Assembly (NCBI RefSeq): GCF_001971705.1 | Contig: NZ_CP019327.1 | Span: forward strand, 1,798,001-1,862,000 | DNA from: Natronorubrum daqingense | GTDB lineage: Archaea; Halobacteriota; Halobacteria; Halobacteriales; Natrialbaceae | Direction of reading: 5' to 3' | Length of the DNA stretch: 64,000 nucleotides | In this document: positions 18,270 through 26,878 of the stretch, one piece after another | Position numbering within the stretch: the first letter of the stretch is position 1 | How the letters are laid out: each line of letters starts with the position of its first letter | Notes under the pieces: generated by a model | Seen by the model: the letters and a program-made list of their open reading frames with translations, nothing else | Databases searched by the model: none | What the model was told of the DNA's origin: nothing | Program-made: the position numbers and the translations under genes

Positions 18270-18286
18270 TACACAGTATCTGTGAA
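18270..18286. promoter_or_regulatory. Inverted repeat TACACA-N5-TGTGAA, candidate operator of the doeA-like gene
   Basis: TACACA GTATC TGTGAA is an almost perfect inverted repeat with a 5-nt spacer, 62-78 nt before the doeA-like ATG and just ahead of an A/T-rich promoter stretch (18297-18308). A perfect version of the same repeat covers the start of the aminotransferase at 32298. Confidence 0.55.
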
Positions 18287-18347
18287 CTACGTACACGAAA
18301 AAGTTTTAGCACTGCTGATCGATTCTTCTCGTAGAGGGCCTGTTATC

Positions 18348-19526
18348 ATGTCACGAGCCGTCTTCGACGACGCGGAGTACGAGCGTCGACTGAGCCGAAC
18401 GAGAGACCGATTGCGCGAGGAGGACCTCGACGCGATCGTCGTCGCCGATCCGGCCAATATGAACTACCTGACGGGGTACGACGGCTGGTCGTTCTACGTT
18501 CATCAGGCGGTCGTCGTCACCCTCGAGCACGAGGAACCCGTCTGGGTCGGCCGACAGATGGACGCCGACGGCGCGCGGGCGACGACCACCCTTTCCGAGC
18601 CGAACATTCGCGCCTACAGCGACGATCACGTCCACTCGCCCCACGACCTCCACCCGATGGACTACGTCGCCGGTGTCTTGGAAGACCTCGAGGTCGCGGA
18701 CGGACGAATCGGTCTCGAGATGGACGCTTACTATTTCACCGCCAAGTCGTATACCCGTCTCCAGCAAAACCTCCCCGAGGCCGAGTTCGAGGACGCGACG
18801 CTCCTCGTCGGCTGGGTTCGCGTCAAGAAGTCCGACCAGGAACTCGAGTACATGCACCAGGCTGCCCGGATTTCGGAAAACGCCATGCAAGCGGGATTAG
18901 ACGCCATCGAAGCCGGCGTTCCGGAGTACGAAGTCGCCGCCGAGATCTACGAGGCGCTCATCACCGGGACCGACGAGTACGGCGGCGACTATCCGTCGAT
19001 CGTCCCGCTGATGCCCTCGGGCGAGCACACCGGAACCCCGCACCTGACGTGGACGGATCGAGAGTTCGAGGACGGCGACCCGGTCATCATCGAACTCTCA
19101 GGCTGTCGCCACCGCTATCACTCGCCGCTCGCACGGACGACGTTCGTCGGTGAGCCACCGGCAGAGCTCGAGCACACCGCCGAGGTCGTCGTCGAAGCCG
19201 TCGACGCCGCACTCGACGCTGCCGAGCCTGGTGTCACCTGCGAGACCGTCGAAAAGGCCTGGCGCGACACCATCGCCAAGTACGACATCGAGAAGGAGGA
19301 TCGAATCGGTTACTCGATGGGACTGGGCTACCCGCCGGACTGGGGCGAACACACGGCGAGCATCCGCCCCGGCGACGAGACCGTCCTCGAGGAGAACATG
19401 ACGTTCCACATGATCCCTGGCATCTGGACGGAGGACATCGGGATGGAACTGAGCGAGACGTTCCGCATCACGTCCAGTGGCGCGGAGACGCTCGCAGACT
19501 TCCCCCGAAAGCTGTTCCGTGCGTAA
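18348..19526 (+). CDS. doeA: Ectoine hydrolase-like protein (DoeA/EutD type, M24 pita-bread fold)
   Basis: A 392-residue M24-family protein. Known DoeA/EutD opens the ectoine ring to N-acetyl-L-2,4-diaminobutyrate in the cytoplasm. Evidence is the N-terminal [16 protein letters not shown] (residues 38-53) and the replacement of the two M24 metal aspartates: where true aminopeptidases read D...SDxTR, this protein has [18 protein letters not shown] (236-253), as in non-metal creatinase/ectoine-hydrolase members. A longer frame opens at 18153, but the ATG at 18348 begins the conserved domain. Nearby amidohydrolases, aminotransferases and a BCCT transporter fit ectoine use. A generic Xaa-Pro dipeptidase is the alternative. 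Confidence 0.75.
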   Translation: MSRAVFDDAEYERRLSRTRDRLREEDLDAIVVADPANMNYLTGYDGWSFYVHQAVVVTLEHEEPVWVGRQMDADGARATTTLSEPNIRAYSDDHVHSPHDLHPMDYVAGVLEDLEVADGRIGLEMDAYYFTAKSYTRLQQNLPEAEFEDATLLVGWVRVKKSDQELEYMHQAARISENAMQAGLDAIEAGVPEYEVAAEIYEALITGTDEYGGDYPSIVPLMPSGEHTGTPHLTWTDREFEDGDPVIIELSGCRHRYHSPLARTTFVGEPPAELEHTAEVVVEAVDAALDAAEPGVTCETVEKAWRDTIAKYDIEKEDRIGYSMGLGYPPDWGEHTASIRPGDETVLEENMTFHMIPGIWTEDIGMELSETFRITSSGAETLADFPRKLFRA

Positions 19527-19566
19527 CCCATCCCCAACGAACCGCCATACTGATCGCACTCCCACA

Positions 19567-20856
19567 ATGACTTCGTCAACAACACACGAGACCGAACCGA
19601 CGGCAGAGAGCGACCTCGATTCAGCATTGGTTACCGCACGCCGCCAACTCGAGCGTGCGGCCGCACACGTCGACGTCGATCCCGGCGTCATCGAGCGACT
19701 CAAACACCCGACGCGGGTTTCACAAGTTTCGGTTCCACTCGAGCGCGAGGACGGCTCCGTCGACGTGTTCACGGGCTATCGGGCCCAACACGACGACGTG
19801 CGCGGGCCGTACAAGGGCGGCCTTCGCTACCACCCCGAGGTAAACGCCGAGGAGTGTATCGGCCTCTCGATGTGGATGACCTGGAAGTGTGCCGTCATGG
19901 ACCTCCCATTCGGGGGCGGCAAAGGCGGTATCTCCGTCGATCCGAAATCGCTGACCGACGGCGAGACCGAACGGCTCACACGCCGGTTTGCCGAAGAGTT
20001 ACGCGATGACGTCGGGCCGACGAAAGACGTGCCGGCACCCGATATGGGCACCGACGCCCAGACGATGGCCTGGTTCATGGACGCCTACTCGATGCAACAG
20101 GGCGAGACCATTCCCGGCGTCGTTACGGGCAAGCCCCCCGTCGTCGGCGGCTCTTACGGCCGCGAGGAAGCGCCCGGACGATCCACTGCGATCGCGACGC
20201 GAGAAGCCATCGACTACGAGGACCGCAACGTCTCGGACACCACCGTCGCCGTCCAAGGCTTCGGCAGCGTCGGCGCGAACGCCGCGCGCTTGCTCGAGGA
20301 CTGGGGTGCGACCGTCGTCGCCGTCAGCGACGTCAACGGAGCCATCCACGATCCCGCGGGTCTCGACACCCACGACGTTCCGACCCACGACGAGGAACCG
20401 GAGGCCGTCCTCGAGCAAGACGCGCCGGAAACCATCTCCAACGAGGACGTGCTCGAACTCGACGTCGACGTGTTGATCCCCGCCGCCGTGGGGAACGTGA
20501 TCACCGCGGACAACGCCGACGCCGTCGAGGCCGACATCGTCGTCGAGGGCGCGAACGGCCCGACGACGTTCGCCGCTGACACCATCCTCGAGGAACGCGA
20601 CGTCACCGTCATTCCCGACATCCTCGCCAACGCCGGCGGCGTCACCGTCAGCTACTTCGAGTGGCTGCAGGATATCAACCGCCGCCAGTGGACTCTCGAC
20701 GAGGTTAACGCCGAACTCGAGGACAAGATGCTCGCCGCCTGGGCGGATATCCGCGAGGAAGTCGAGAAACAGAATCTGACGTGGCGCGACGCCGCCTACG
20801 TCGTCGCACTGTCACGGATCGCCGAGGCGAAGGCCAAACGCGGACTCTGGCCGTAA
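19567..20856 (+). CDS. gdh: NAD(P)-dependent glutamate dehydrogenase
   Basis: Interconverts glutamate and 2-oxoglutarate plus ammonia. The 429-residue hexameric-type enzyme has the glutamate-binding [11 protein letters not shown] and catalytic-lysine region GGGKGGI, followed by a Rossmann domain ([19 protein letters not shown]). The start at 19567 gives the usual N-terminus. It lies 40 bp after the doeA-like stop on the same strand, so co-transcription is likely. It could recycle glutamate made by the aminotransferases in the region. A decayed copy of its 3' end lies 1.1 kb downstream. Confidence 0.95.
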   Translation: MTSSTTHETEPTAESDLDSALVTARRQLERAAAHVDVDPGVIERLKHPTRVSQVSVPLEREDGSVDVFTGYRAQHDDVRGPYKGGLRYHPEVNAEECIGLSMWMTWKCAVMDLPFGGGKGGISVDPKSLTDGETERLTRRFAEELRDDVGPTKDVPAPDMGTDAQTMAWFMDAYSMQQGETIPGVVTGKPPVVGGSYGREEAPGRSTAIATREAIDYEDRNVSDTTVAVQGFGSVGANAARLLEDWGATVVAVSDVNGAIHDPAGLDTHDVPTHDEEPEAVLEQDAPETISNEDVLELDVDVLIPAAVGNVITADNADAVEADIVVEGANGPTTFAADTILEERDVTVIPDILANAGGVTVSYFEWLQDINRRQWTLDEVNAELEDKMLAAWADIREEVEKQNLTWRDAAYVVALSRIAEAKAKRGLWP

Positions 20857-21015
20857 TTTCGGCCGGCCAACTGGCGATCGTCGTCCTGGCCTCTCGACAT
20901 CCGTTCAATCGACCGATCGCTGAAACGTCACTTTTGAGCGTGTATTCGAGAGTCGCGTTGTGCGAGGAATACCGACATTACCGACGATAGACAGCCAGTC
21001 GACCGGAGTTGGTGG

Positions 21016-21357
21016 TCAGCGCCGCTCGACACCGATATAGGATCCGAACTGTCTGGCGACATCGTCGACGAGCGTCTCCTCGAGCGTGCCGAGCACGCGA
21101 TCGATTCGAGTCGCTTCGACCGATGCGACCGCCCACGGGAGAATCGAACTGTTTTTCGGGAGACCACCGTCGATGAGATCGTCGTCGTCGATCGGAACGC
21201 GCTCGTCGTACCACGTTTTCGTTGAGAGCGTGAGTGTGATGTACTGGTCGCCGTGAAACGGTGCCTCATCCGTTCCGATAATCAGCCACGGTCGACTCGC
21301 GTCGTCACCCTTGAACGGATCGTCCGCGAAGACGATCGTCCCTCGCTCGTGCGTCAT
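21016..21357 (-). CDS. PemK/MazF-like toxin
   Basis: A 113-residue protein with PemK/MazF-fold features: a short start (RGTIVFADDPFKG) followed by RPWLIIG, a conserved S-x-x-PW segment (NSSILPWAVASVEATRI) and a final helix. Family members are mRNA-cleaving ribonucleases neutralised by a partner. Its ATG overlaps the stop of the upstream wHTH gene by 4 bp, the normal arrangement for a translationally coupled toxin-antitoxin pair. Here the toxin is the second gene. Activity not testable from sequence alone. Confidence 0.75.
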   Translation of the reverse strand: MTHERGTIVFADDPFKGDDASRPWLIIGTDEAPFHGDQYITLTLSTKTWYDERVPIDDDDLIDGGLPKNSSILPWAVASVEATRIDRVLGTLEETLVDDVARQFGSYIGVERR

Positions 21358-21704
21358 TCGCTCGCCTGGTCACTCGCTTCGGTCCACTCGTCGCGATCCT
21401 CTTCGCCGTAGAGTTCGTTGAATTGCTGGACCGTCCGATGGAATTGGTGCGCACGACGAAGCCGTTCCGTATCGTCCGTAATGGCCCAGTACGAGCCCTT
21501 GTGTCGGACGAGGTCCTGCTCCTTCAGCCGGTTGAGTACCGCCGAGATCGAGTTCTTGTTGACGCCCGATCGTTCGGCGATCGTCGACGCCTTCCACGCC
21601 TTGTCTCTGTGTTCGTAGAGGAATCGGAGCACTCGTTCGGCGTTACTCGGCTCCTCGAGTTCTTTGGGAGACCGCACCTCAAAATCCTCGATGTCGATCG
21701 ACAT
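21354..21704 (-). CDS. Winged-helix antitoxin/regulator partner of the PemK-like toxin
   Basis: A 116-residue protein whose centre (about 18-75) is a MarR-like winged helix: RVLRFLYEHRDKAWKASTIA, then SGVNKNSISAVLNRLKEQDLV as recognition helix and a wing (RHKGSYWAI). It would bind the toxin and repress the pair. The longer frame to 21824 is not used: the ATG at 21704 begins the acidic leader and has a TATA-like TTCTTATTG about 30 nt upstream. A 14-bp perfect palindrome covers its start codon. Confidence 0.75.
   Translation of the reverse strand: MSIDIEDFEVRSPKELEEPSNAERVLRFLYEHRDKAWKASTIAERSGVNKNSISAVLNRLKEQDLVRHKGSYWAITDDTERLRRAHQFHRTVQQFNELYGEEDRDEWTEASDQASE
21691..21704. promoter_or_regulatory. 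14-bp perfect palindrome over the antitoxin start codon
   Basis: ATGTCGATCGACAT is a perfect palindrome containing the start codon of the winged-helix gene (read on the minus strand). It sits where an autorepressor of a leaderless gene would bind. It could also be chance, since it encodes Met-Ser-Ile-Asp. Confidence 0.35.
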
Positions 21705-21832
21705 ACGTGAGATAACGGGCCGTCTCAATAAGAATGTACCCACCCTACTTCGATTTGGTATGTAGGAATGTATCTGATGTATGTACTGTATCCACACCCT
21801 TCGTCGGCGGACAGATCTTCCCAAAAAGAAAT

Positions 21833-21980
21833 TCGAAACTCGAGAAGCACACGCTCAGGGCCTAGATCGATGTCCGCGAGGAATTCGAGTAGCGGAGCGA
21901 ACGTGGCGCGACGCCATCTACGTTATCACGCTACCGCGAATCGCCGAAGCGCGGGAGACCCGCGGACTCTGACCGTAGTG
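21833..21980 (+). pseudogene. Decayed copy of the gdh 3' end
   Basis: This stretch aligns by eye with the last ~130 bp of gdh (about 20,712-20,858). It shares GTGGCGCGACGCC, CGAATCGCCGAAGC versus CGGATCGCCGAGGC, and CGCGGACTCTG followed by CCGTA. It has one deleted base, an in-frame TAG and many substitutions, but still encodes TWRDAIYVITLPRIAEARETRGL-like residues in one frame. It is not a gene. The toxin-antitoxin pair lies between the intact gdh end and this relic. Confidence 0.8.
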
Positions 21981-22046
21981 AATGGGAGCCGACACGTTCG
22001 ATTTTCACACGTCGGATGCACTGCCCGTCACCGACGTTTTCCGCCG

Positions 22047-22427
22047 TCAGTCGTCGTACCGCCCAATCTCGACGAGATTTCCATCGGGATCTCGAACGTA
22101 CACCGACGTAATCGGACCGACGGCACCCGTCCGTTCGACCGGGCCCATGACGATCTCGACGTCTCGCTCTCGAAGTCGGCGCTCGACGTCCTCGATGGGC
22201 GTCTCGGTCACCAGACAGCAGTCGCCCCCGCCGGGCGTCGGTTCCCTCGCGACGATGTCAACGTCGTTGTCGACTGGGTGGAGATTGATCTTCTGCTCGC
22301 CAAAGCGCAGCGCCTTGCGATCGTCCCCGAACGTTACGATCTCAGCACCCAAATCTTCGTAGAACTCACACGTCGCCTCGACGTCCTCTACCGTGAGCAC
22401 GAAGTGATCGATCCCGGTGAGCTTCAT
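22047..22427 (-). CDS. VOC family protein (glyoxalase/dioxygenase fold)
   Basis: A 126-residue vicinal-oxygen-chelate protein: GIDHFVLTVEDVEATCEFYE at the start, a central ALRFGEQKINLHPV strand and the terminal VYVRDPDGNLVEIGRY motif carrying the metal-ligand Glu. The family includes glyoxalases, extradiol dioxygenases and resistance proteins, and the specific substrate cannot be read here. The ATG at 22427 is preferred over the GTG one codon upstream. It follows the gdh relic and is convergent with nothing close by, so it gives no clear pathway hint. Confidence 0.82.
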   Translation of the reverse strand: MKLTGIDHFVLTVEDVEATCEFYEDLGAEIVTFGDDRKALRFGEQKINLHPVDNDVDIVAREPTPGGGDCCLVTETPIEDVERRLRERDVEIVMGPVERTGAVGPITSVYVRDPDGNLVEIGRYDD

Positions 22428-22543
22428 CACAGTCCTCCTCGCGTCGCTGGTTGCCGTTCCATGAACTCCGATTCGCGACCTCCCGAAAAATAACCCGACG
22501 ATGGCCGGCGATCGGACTGGCCGACGGTCGACAGCGGCCGTCG

Positions 22544-25500
22544 TTACGCTGACAGGGCCGCGGCCACCTTCTCGATCGGATGCGGCGGGTCGTTACAACC
22601 GTCGTATTCCGCTAATTGCGACCGACAGGAGGCACCCGGTGCGACGACCGTCTCGCCGTCGCTCGAGTCCACCTGATCGAAGAGGATTTCGCCGATAGCC
22701 TGACTCAACGAGTAGTGTTCGGCCTCGTAGCCAAAGGAGCCTGCCATGCCACAGCAGCCCGAATCGAGCGCGTCGACTTCGTAGCCGACGGTCTCGAGCA
22801 CGCTGGCCGCGTGGCCGTCGTTCTTCGTCGCCTTCTGGTGGCAGTGGCCGTGGTAGGTGAGTCGTTCGTCGAGGTCGTCGGGATCAGCGGTCGGCAGCCC
22901 ACTCGCCAGATCGAATCGCTCGAGGTACTCGAGCGCGCCGTAGGTGTTCGCGGCGAGGCGTTCCACGTCAGGGCCCGAAAGGAGGTCGAGGTAGTCCGAC
23001 TGGAACATGACGGCGTCGGAGGGCTCGACGAGGACGACCTCCCAGCCGTCCGCGAGTTCGGGCGCGAGGGCCTCGACGTTCGTCCGGGCACGCTCTCGAG
23101 AGACGTCGAGAAAGCCCTTCGAGTGGGCGGGTCGGCCCGTCGAGGTCACGTTCTCAGGTATCCGAACGTGAACGCCCGCGGTCTCGAGGACCTGCACGGT
23201 CGCCTTCCCGGCTCGCGGGTGGTTGTAGTTCGTGTACGTGTCGGGGAAGAGCAGGACCTTACGGTCGGCGTCCTCGAGTGGGATTCGGGAGCCGCCTCGC
23301 TTCTCGAACCAGTCCTCGAAGCTCTCGCCGGCGAACGTCGGAAGGTCGCGCTCGCGGGCGATTCCGAGCGTCTTCTCGGCGAGGATTCCCGATCCGGGAA
23401 GCGACGCCGCCCAGTTCGACAGCGGCGCGAGCGCGGAGCCGAGCGCGTTCAGCCGGTCGATGTTCGCGAACACTCGCGCACGGAGGCTCGCCCCGTCTCG
23501 CTGGTGGGCGGCGTGCTCGACTTCGGCTTTGAGCTTCGCCATGTCGACCTCGCTGGGACAGTCTCGAGCGCAGCCCTTGCAGCCGATACAGAGGTCCATC
23601 ACCTCGCTCAGGAACTCCTCGTCGGTAGCGTCGGTGTCCAGTTCGCCGCTCATCGCGCCCCGGAGCATGTTCGCCCGGCCGCGGGTGCTCAGGCTCTCCT
23701 CTTCTGCCGCGCGGTAGGTCGGACACATCACGCCGCCGGTCGTCTCCTGGTCGCCGCGACAGCCGGCACAGCCGTGACAGAGTTCGACCATGCCCTGGAA
23801 GCCGTTCTCGTTCTCCCAGTTCAGCGCCGGCTCGAGCCCCGAGTCGAAGGTGTAGTCGGGATCGAACCGCAGGTGTTCGGTCATAGCGTGGTCGCCGCAA
23901 ACGTTGCCCGGGTTCAGGAGCCAGTCGGGGTCGAACGCCGTCTTGAGCTCTCGGAAGAGCTCCCAGACGTCGTCGCCGTAGAGTTTGTGGTTCCACTGGG
24001 TGCGGGCGCGGCCGTCGCCGTGTTCGCCCGAAACGCTGCCGCCGTACTCGACGACGAGGTCGGTGACGGCGTCCGAGAGGGCCTCGAACTCCTCGAGTCC
24101 CGCCTCGGACTTCGTGTCGACGAGCGGGCGCATGTGCATACACCCCGGCCCCGCGTGGGCGTAGAAGCTGGCGAACGTGTCGTACTCCTCGAGGACCTCT
24201 TGGAAGTCCGCCACGTAGTCCGCGAGGTTCTCGGTCGGCACGGCCGTGTCCTCGATGAACGAGATGTGCTTCGCGTCCGAGGTTCTCGAGAGGAGGATCG
24301 GTGCCGCACTCTTGCGGAGTTTCCAGAGTTCGGCCTTCCCGGCCTCGTCGTGGGCCTCGAGGGCGTCGAACGCCCGAACCGGATCGCCCTCGGTCCCGGA
24401 TGCGGTGACGTTTCCCTCCTCGTCCGCGTCCTCGGCGTCGGCCGTCGGATCCGGCACGTCCTCGTCGGGTAGTCGGTCGGCCAGTAGGTCCGCGACCTGT
24501 TCGCGCCCGTCGTCGTCACTGTCAGCGTAGAATTCGACGAGCAACGCCGTCTCGGTCCCCGCGGGTAGTTGTTCGGCGACGGGGGCGAACTCCTCGGTGT
24601 TTTCCGCGAGTTCGATCAACACGTCGTCGATGGCCTCTATGGCTGCCGGATCGTGCGTTCTGACGATCGTGTCCACGTCGGCCATCGCCTCGAGCAAGTC
24701 GTGGTAGGTCAACAAGGCGACCGACGTAGTTTCGGGCACCGCCTCGAGCGAGACGGTCGCTTCCGTGACGACGCCGAGCGTTCCCTCGCTGCCCGCGAAC
24801 ACCCGTGCGAGATTGACGGTCGCGTCGGGATCCGGGCTGGCGTCGGCGTCGAGTTCGATCTCGTTGTCGGCGTTCTCGTCGAACGCGCTGGGCTCGCCGT
24901 AGGCCTCCGCGACGAGTCGATCGAGGTTGTACCCCGAGACGTTCCGTTTGAGCTGTGGGAACACCGCCTGAATCGACTCCGCCTCCTCGTCGACCACTCG
25001 CCGGAGCGACTCGTAGATTCGCTCGAGCAACTCCCCGTCCGGGTCGGCCCGTTCGCGGAGTTCGGCGACGGTGAGCTCGCCGAAGCGTTCGATCGAGCCG
25101 TCGGCGAGGACGACCTCACACGCCTCGACGTAGGCGTCGGTCTTGCCGTACTGCAGGGAGTGTGCGCCCGTCGAGTTATTGCCGATCGCGCCGCCGATCG
25201 TGCTCCGATTGCCCGCGGCGGGGTCCGGCGCGAACTTCAGGTCGTGCGGAGCGAGTTCGTCGTTGAGGTTTTCGAGCACCGCGCCGGCCTGGGCCGTCGC
25301 TCGACGGGCGTCGGGGTCGACGCTGTGCAACTCTCCCATGTGGGTCGTGAAATCGAGGACGACGGCCTCGTTCACGGCCTGTCCGGCGAGGCTGGTGCCG
25401 CCACCGCGTGGCAGGACGGGAATCTCGTGTTCCGCACAGTAACTGACGACGCTCGAGACGTCGTCGCTCGAGCGCGGGAGGACGACCCCGATGGGCGTCA

Positions 25501-25756
25501 GCTCGTAGGCGCTGGCGTCGGTCGCGTACAGTCGTCGCGTCTGCTCGTCGAACCTGACTTCGCCGTCGATACGTTCGCGAAGCGCCGAGACGAGCGCCGG
25601 CCGGTCGACGTCGCCGGCGACGTAGTCGTACTCTGCTCGAGCGTCCGCCGAAGGGTCTTCGTCTCGCGGATCCGACGGCGGGCCGAGGTCGGTCTCCGAG
25701 GGCGTCTCCGCCTGATCGCTGTGGTCGGTCGTGGTCGGCGAGTTGTCCGTGGCCAT
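22544..25756 (-). CDS. FAD-linked oxidase fused to Fe-S/CCG domains (D-2-hydroxyacid dehydrogenase, YdiJ-like)
   Basis: A 1070-residue cytoplasmic flavo-iron-sulfur enzyme. The first half is a GlcD/PCMH FAD-binding domain (PVLPRGGGTSLAGQAV, NNSTGAHSLQYGKTD, FAGSEGTLGVVTEATV). The second half has cysteine clusters CHGCAGCRG (near residue 660) and CIGCKGCARDCP (near 722), and CCG-type motifs HGHCHQKATKN and DSGCCGMAGSFGYE (near 995). This is the layout of YdiJ-type D-2-hydroxyglutarate/D-lactate dehydrogenases. Its start lies 2 bp after the stop of the upstream NAD-linked D-2-hydroxyacid dehydrogenase, so the two probably share one substrate class. Confidence 0.88.
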   Translation of the reverse strand: MATDNSPTTTDHSDQAETPSETDLGPPSDPRDEDPSADARAEYDYVAGDVDRPALVSALRERIDGEVRFDEQTRRLYATDASAYELTPIGVVLPRSSDDVSSVVSYCAEHEIPVLPRGGGTSLAGQAVNEAVVLDFTTHMGELHSVDPDARRATAQAGAVLENLNDELAPHDLKFAPDPAAGNRSTIGGAIGNNSTGAHSLQYGKTDAYVEACEVVLADGSIERFGELTVAELRERADPDGELLERIYESLRRVVDEEAESIQAVFPQLKRNVSGYNLDRLVAEAYGEPSAFDENADNEIELDADASPDPDATVNLARVFAGSEGTLGVVTEATVSLEAVPETTSVALLTYHDLLEAMADVDTIVRTHDPAAIEAIDDVLIELAENTEEFAPVAEQLPAGTETALLVEFYADSDDDGREQVADLLADRLPDEDVPDPTADAEDADEEGNVTASGTEGDPVRAFDALEAHDEAGKAELWKLRKSAAPILLSRTSDAKHISFIEDTAVPTENLADYVADFQEVLEEYDTFASFYAHAGPGCMHMRPLVDTKSEAGLEEFEALSDAVTDLVVEYGGSVSGEHGDGRARTQWNHKLYGDDVWELFRELKTAFDPDWLLNPGNVCGDHAMTEHLRFDPDYTFDSGLEPALNWENENGFQGMVELCHGCAGCRGDQETTGGVMCPTYRAAEEESLSTRGRANMLRGAMSGELDTDATDEEFLSEVMDLCIGCKGCARDCPSEVDMAKLKAEVEHAAHQRDGASLRARVFANIDRLNALGSALAPLSNWAASLPGSGILAEKTLGIARERDLPTFAGESFEDWFEKRGGSRIPLEDADRKVLLFPDTYTNYNHPRAGKATVQVLETAGVHVRIPENVTSTGRPAHSKGFLDVSRERARTNVEALAPELADGWEVVLVEPSDAVMFQSDYLDLLSGPDVERLAANTYGALEYLERFDLASGLPTADPDDLDERLTYHGHCHQKATKNDGHAASVLETVGYEVDALDSGCCGMAGSFGYEAEHYSLSQAIGEILFDQVDSSDGETVVAPGASCRSQLAEYDGCNDPPHPIEKVAAALSA

Positions 25757-25758
25757 TA

Positions 25759-26733
25759 TCAGGGATCGGGTTGGTAAACGACGTTCTCGAGGGCACTTCC
25801 GTCCGCCGCTTCGAGCGCGTCGACGTTGTGGGCGACGATATCGGCGAGTCGGTCCCAGTGTTTGGGCGTGTGGCCACCCGTGTGGGGCGTGATGAGGCAG
25901 TTCTCGAGGTCCCAGAGTTCGTGGTCGTTCGGAAGCGGTTCGGGGTCGGTGACGTCGAGGGCCGCGCCGCGGATGCCGTTTACCTGCAGCGCCGAGAGGA
26001 GCGCGTCGGTGTCGACGATCCCGCCGCGGGCGGCGTTGATGAGCACCGCGTCGGTCGGCAGCGTCGCCAGCGCCTCCGCGTCGACGAGGTTCCGCGTCAG
26101 GTCGTTGAGCGGGCACGCGAGGACAACGTACTCGCTGCGCGAGAAGGCCTCGTGAATATCAGCCTCTTCGAATCCGAGCACCTCGTCGGTCGGGCCGCCT
26201 TTCTCCGGCGTGTAGCGAATGCCGACGGTTTCGACGCCGAAACCCTCGAGTCGCGTCACGATCTCCTGGCCGATCGAGCCGAGGCCGACGACGGTGACCG
26301 TGCTGTCGGTGAACTCCCGCGACTGGAAGTGACGCCACTCGTTGTATTGCTTGCGTCGCCAGCCCTCGTGGAGGTTGCGCGCGAAGACGAGCATGTTGGC
26401 GATCGACTGCTCGGCGATGCCGGGGGCGTGGATGCCGCCCGCGTTCGTGACGGTGACGCCGTGGTCCGCGAGCGCGTCCATCGGGAGGTGATCCGTCCCG
26501 GCGAAGATACACGCGAACACCTCGAGTCGTTCGGCGGACTCGAGGAGCGATTCGTCGATCGAGATGCCGGTGACGATTCGCGCCTGCGTGACGAGTTCGC
26601 GTTCCTCCGCGGGCGTTCGGGCGAGTGCGACGGTGTGATCGGGCAATCGCTCCCGGAGGGTTTCGGCGTACGATTCCATCGACAGTCCTTCCGTCCCCTC
26701 TCGGAGAACGACGATATCTGGGTTCGTGCTCAT
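25759..26733 (-). CDS. NAD(P)-dependent D-2-hydroxyacid dehydrogenase
   Basis: A 324-residue member of the D-isomer-specific 2-hydroxyacid dehydrogenase family, which interconverts 2-keto acids and D-2-hydroxyacids. It has the NAD motif VGLGSIGQEI and all three catalytic residues: Arg in NAARGGIVD, Glu in DVTDPEPLP and His in TPHTGGHTP. A characterised relative exists in Haloferax mediterranei. It is the first gene of a two-gene operon with the FAD/Fe-S oxidase. It diverges from the M20 gene at 26879 across a 145-bp shared promoter region with a TGTGTA-containing operator candidate. Confidence 0.9.
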   Translation of the reverse strand: MSTNPDIVVLREGTEGLSMESYAETLRERLPDHTVALARTPAEERELVTQARIVTGISIDESLLESAERLEVFACIFAGTDHLPMDALADHGVTVTNAGGIHAPGIAEQSIANMLVFARNLHEGWRRKQYNEWRHFQSREFTDSTVTVVGLGSIGQEIVTRLEGFGVETVGIRYTPEKGGPTDEVLGFEEADIHEAFSRSEYVVLACPLNDLTRNLVDAEALATLPTDAVLINAARGGIVDTDALLSALQVNGIRGAALDVTDPEPLPNDHELWDLENCLITPHTGGHTPKHWDRLADIVAHNVDALEAADGSALENVVYQPDP

Positions 26734-26828
26734 GGTGCGTTCGCGCGTTACACTGGGTTATCGCCGGTGCAACGCATCTATACCCTACGGTTGTCATCGA
26801 CTATCTTATCCCTTTTGTGTAGCCACCG

Positions 26829-26845
26829 TTAACACTGATTGTGTA
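26829..26845. promoter_or_regulatory. Inverted repeat TTAACA-N5-TGTGTA, candidate operator
   Basis: TTAACA CTGAT TGTGTA has one perfect half of the TACACA-N5-TGTGTA motif and one degenerate half, with the same 5-nt spacer. It abuts the TATA-like CAATTAAG (26846-26853) of the M20 gene and lies in the shared divergent promoter. Confidence 0.5.
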
Positions 26846-26878
26846 CAATTAAGGTCGTCGGACACGTCAGTTACTGAC

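Noticed and set aside
18153..18347. N-terminal extension of the doeA-like protein
   Set aside because: The in-frame extension crosses the promoter and operator region, has no conserved sequence, and the ATG at 18348 begins the domain.
21762..21795. Short TATGTA/ATGTATCTG direct repeats upstream of the antitoxin gene
   Set aside because: They are close to what AT-rich sequence gives by chance and are not spaced regularly, so I did not call an operator.
22616..26832. Three long plus-strand frames opposite the FAD/Fe-S oxidase and D-hydroxyacid dehydrogenase
   Set aside because: Antisense shadows. The minus-strand genes have complete families and catalytic motifs; the plus frames have none.
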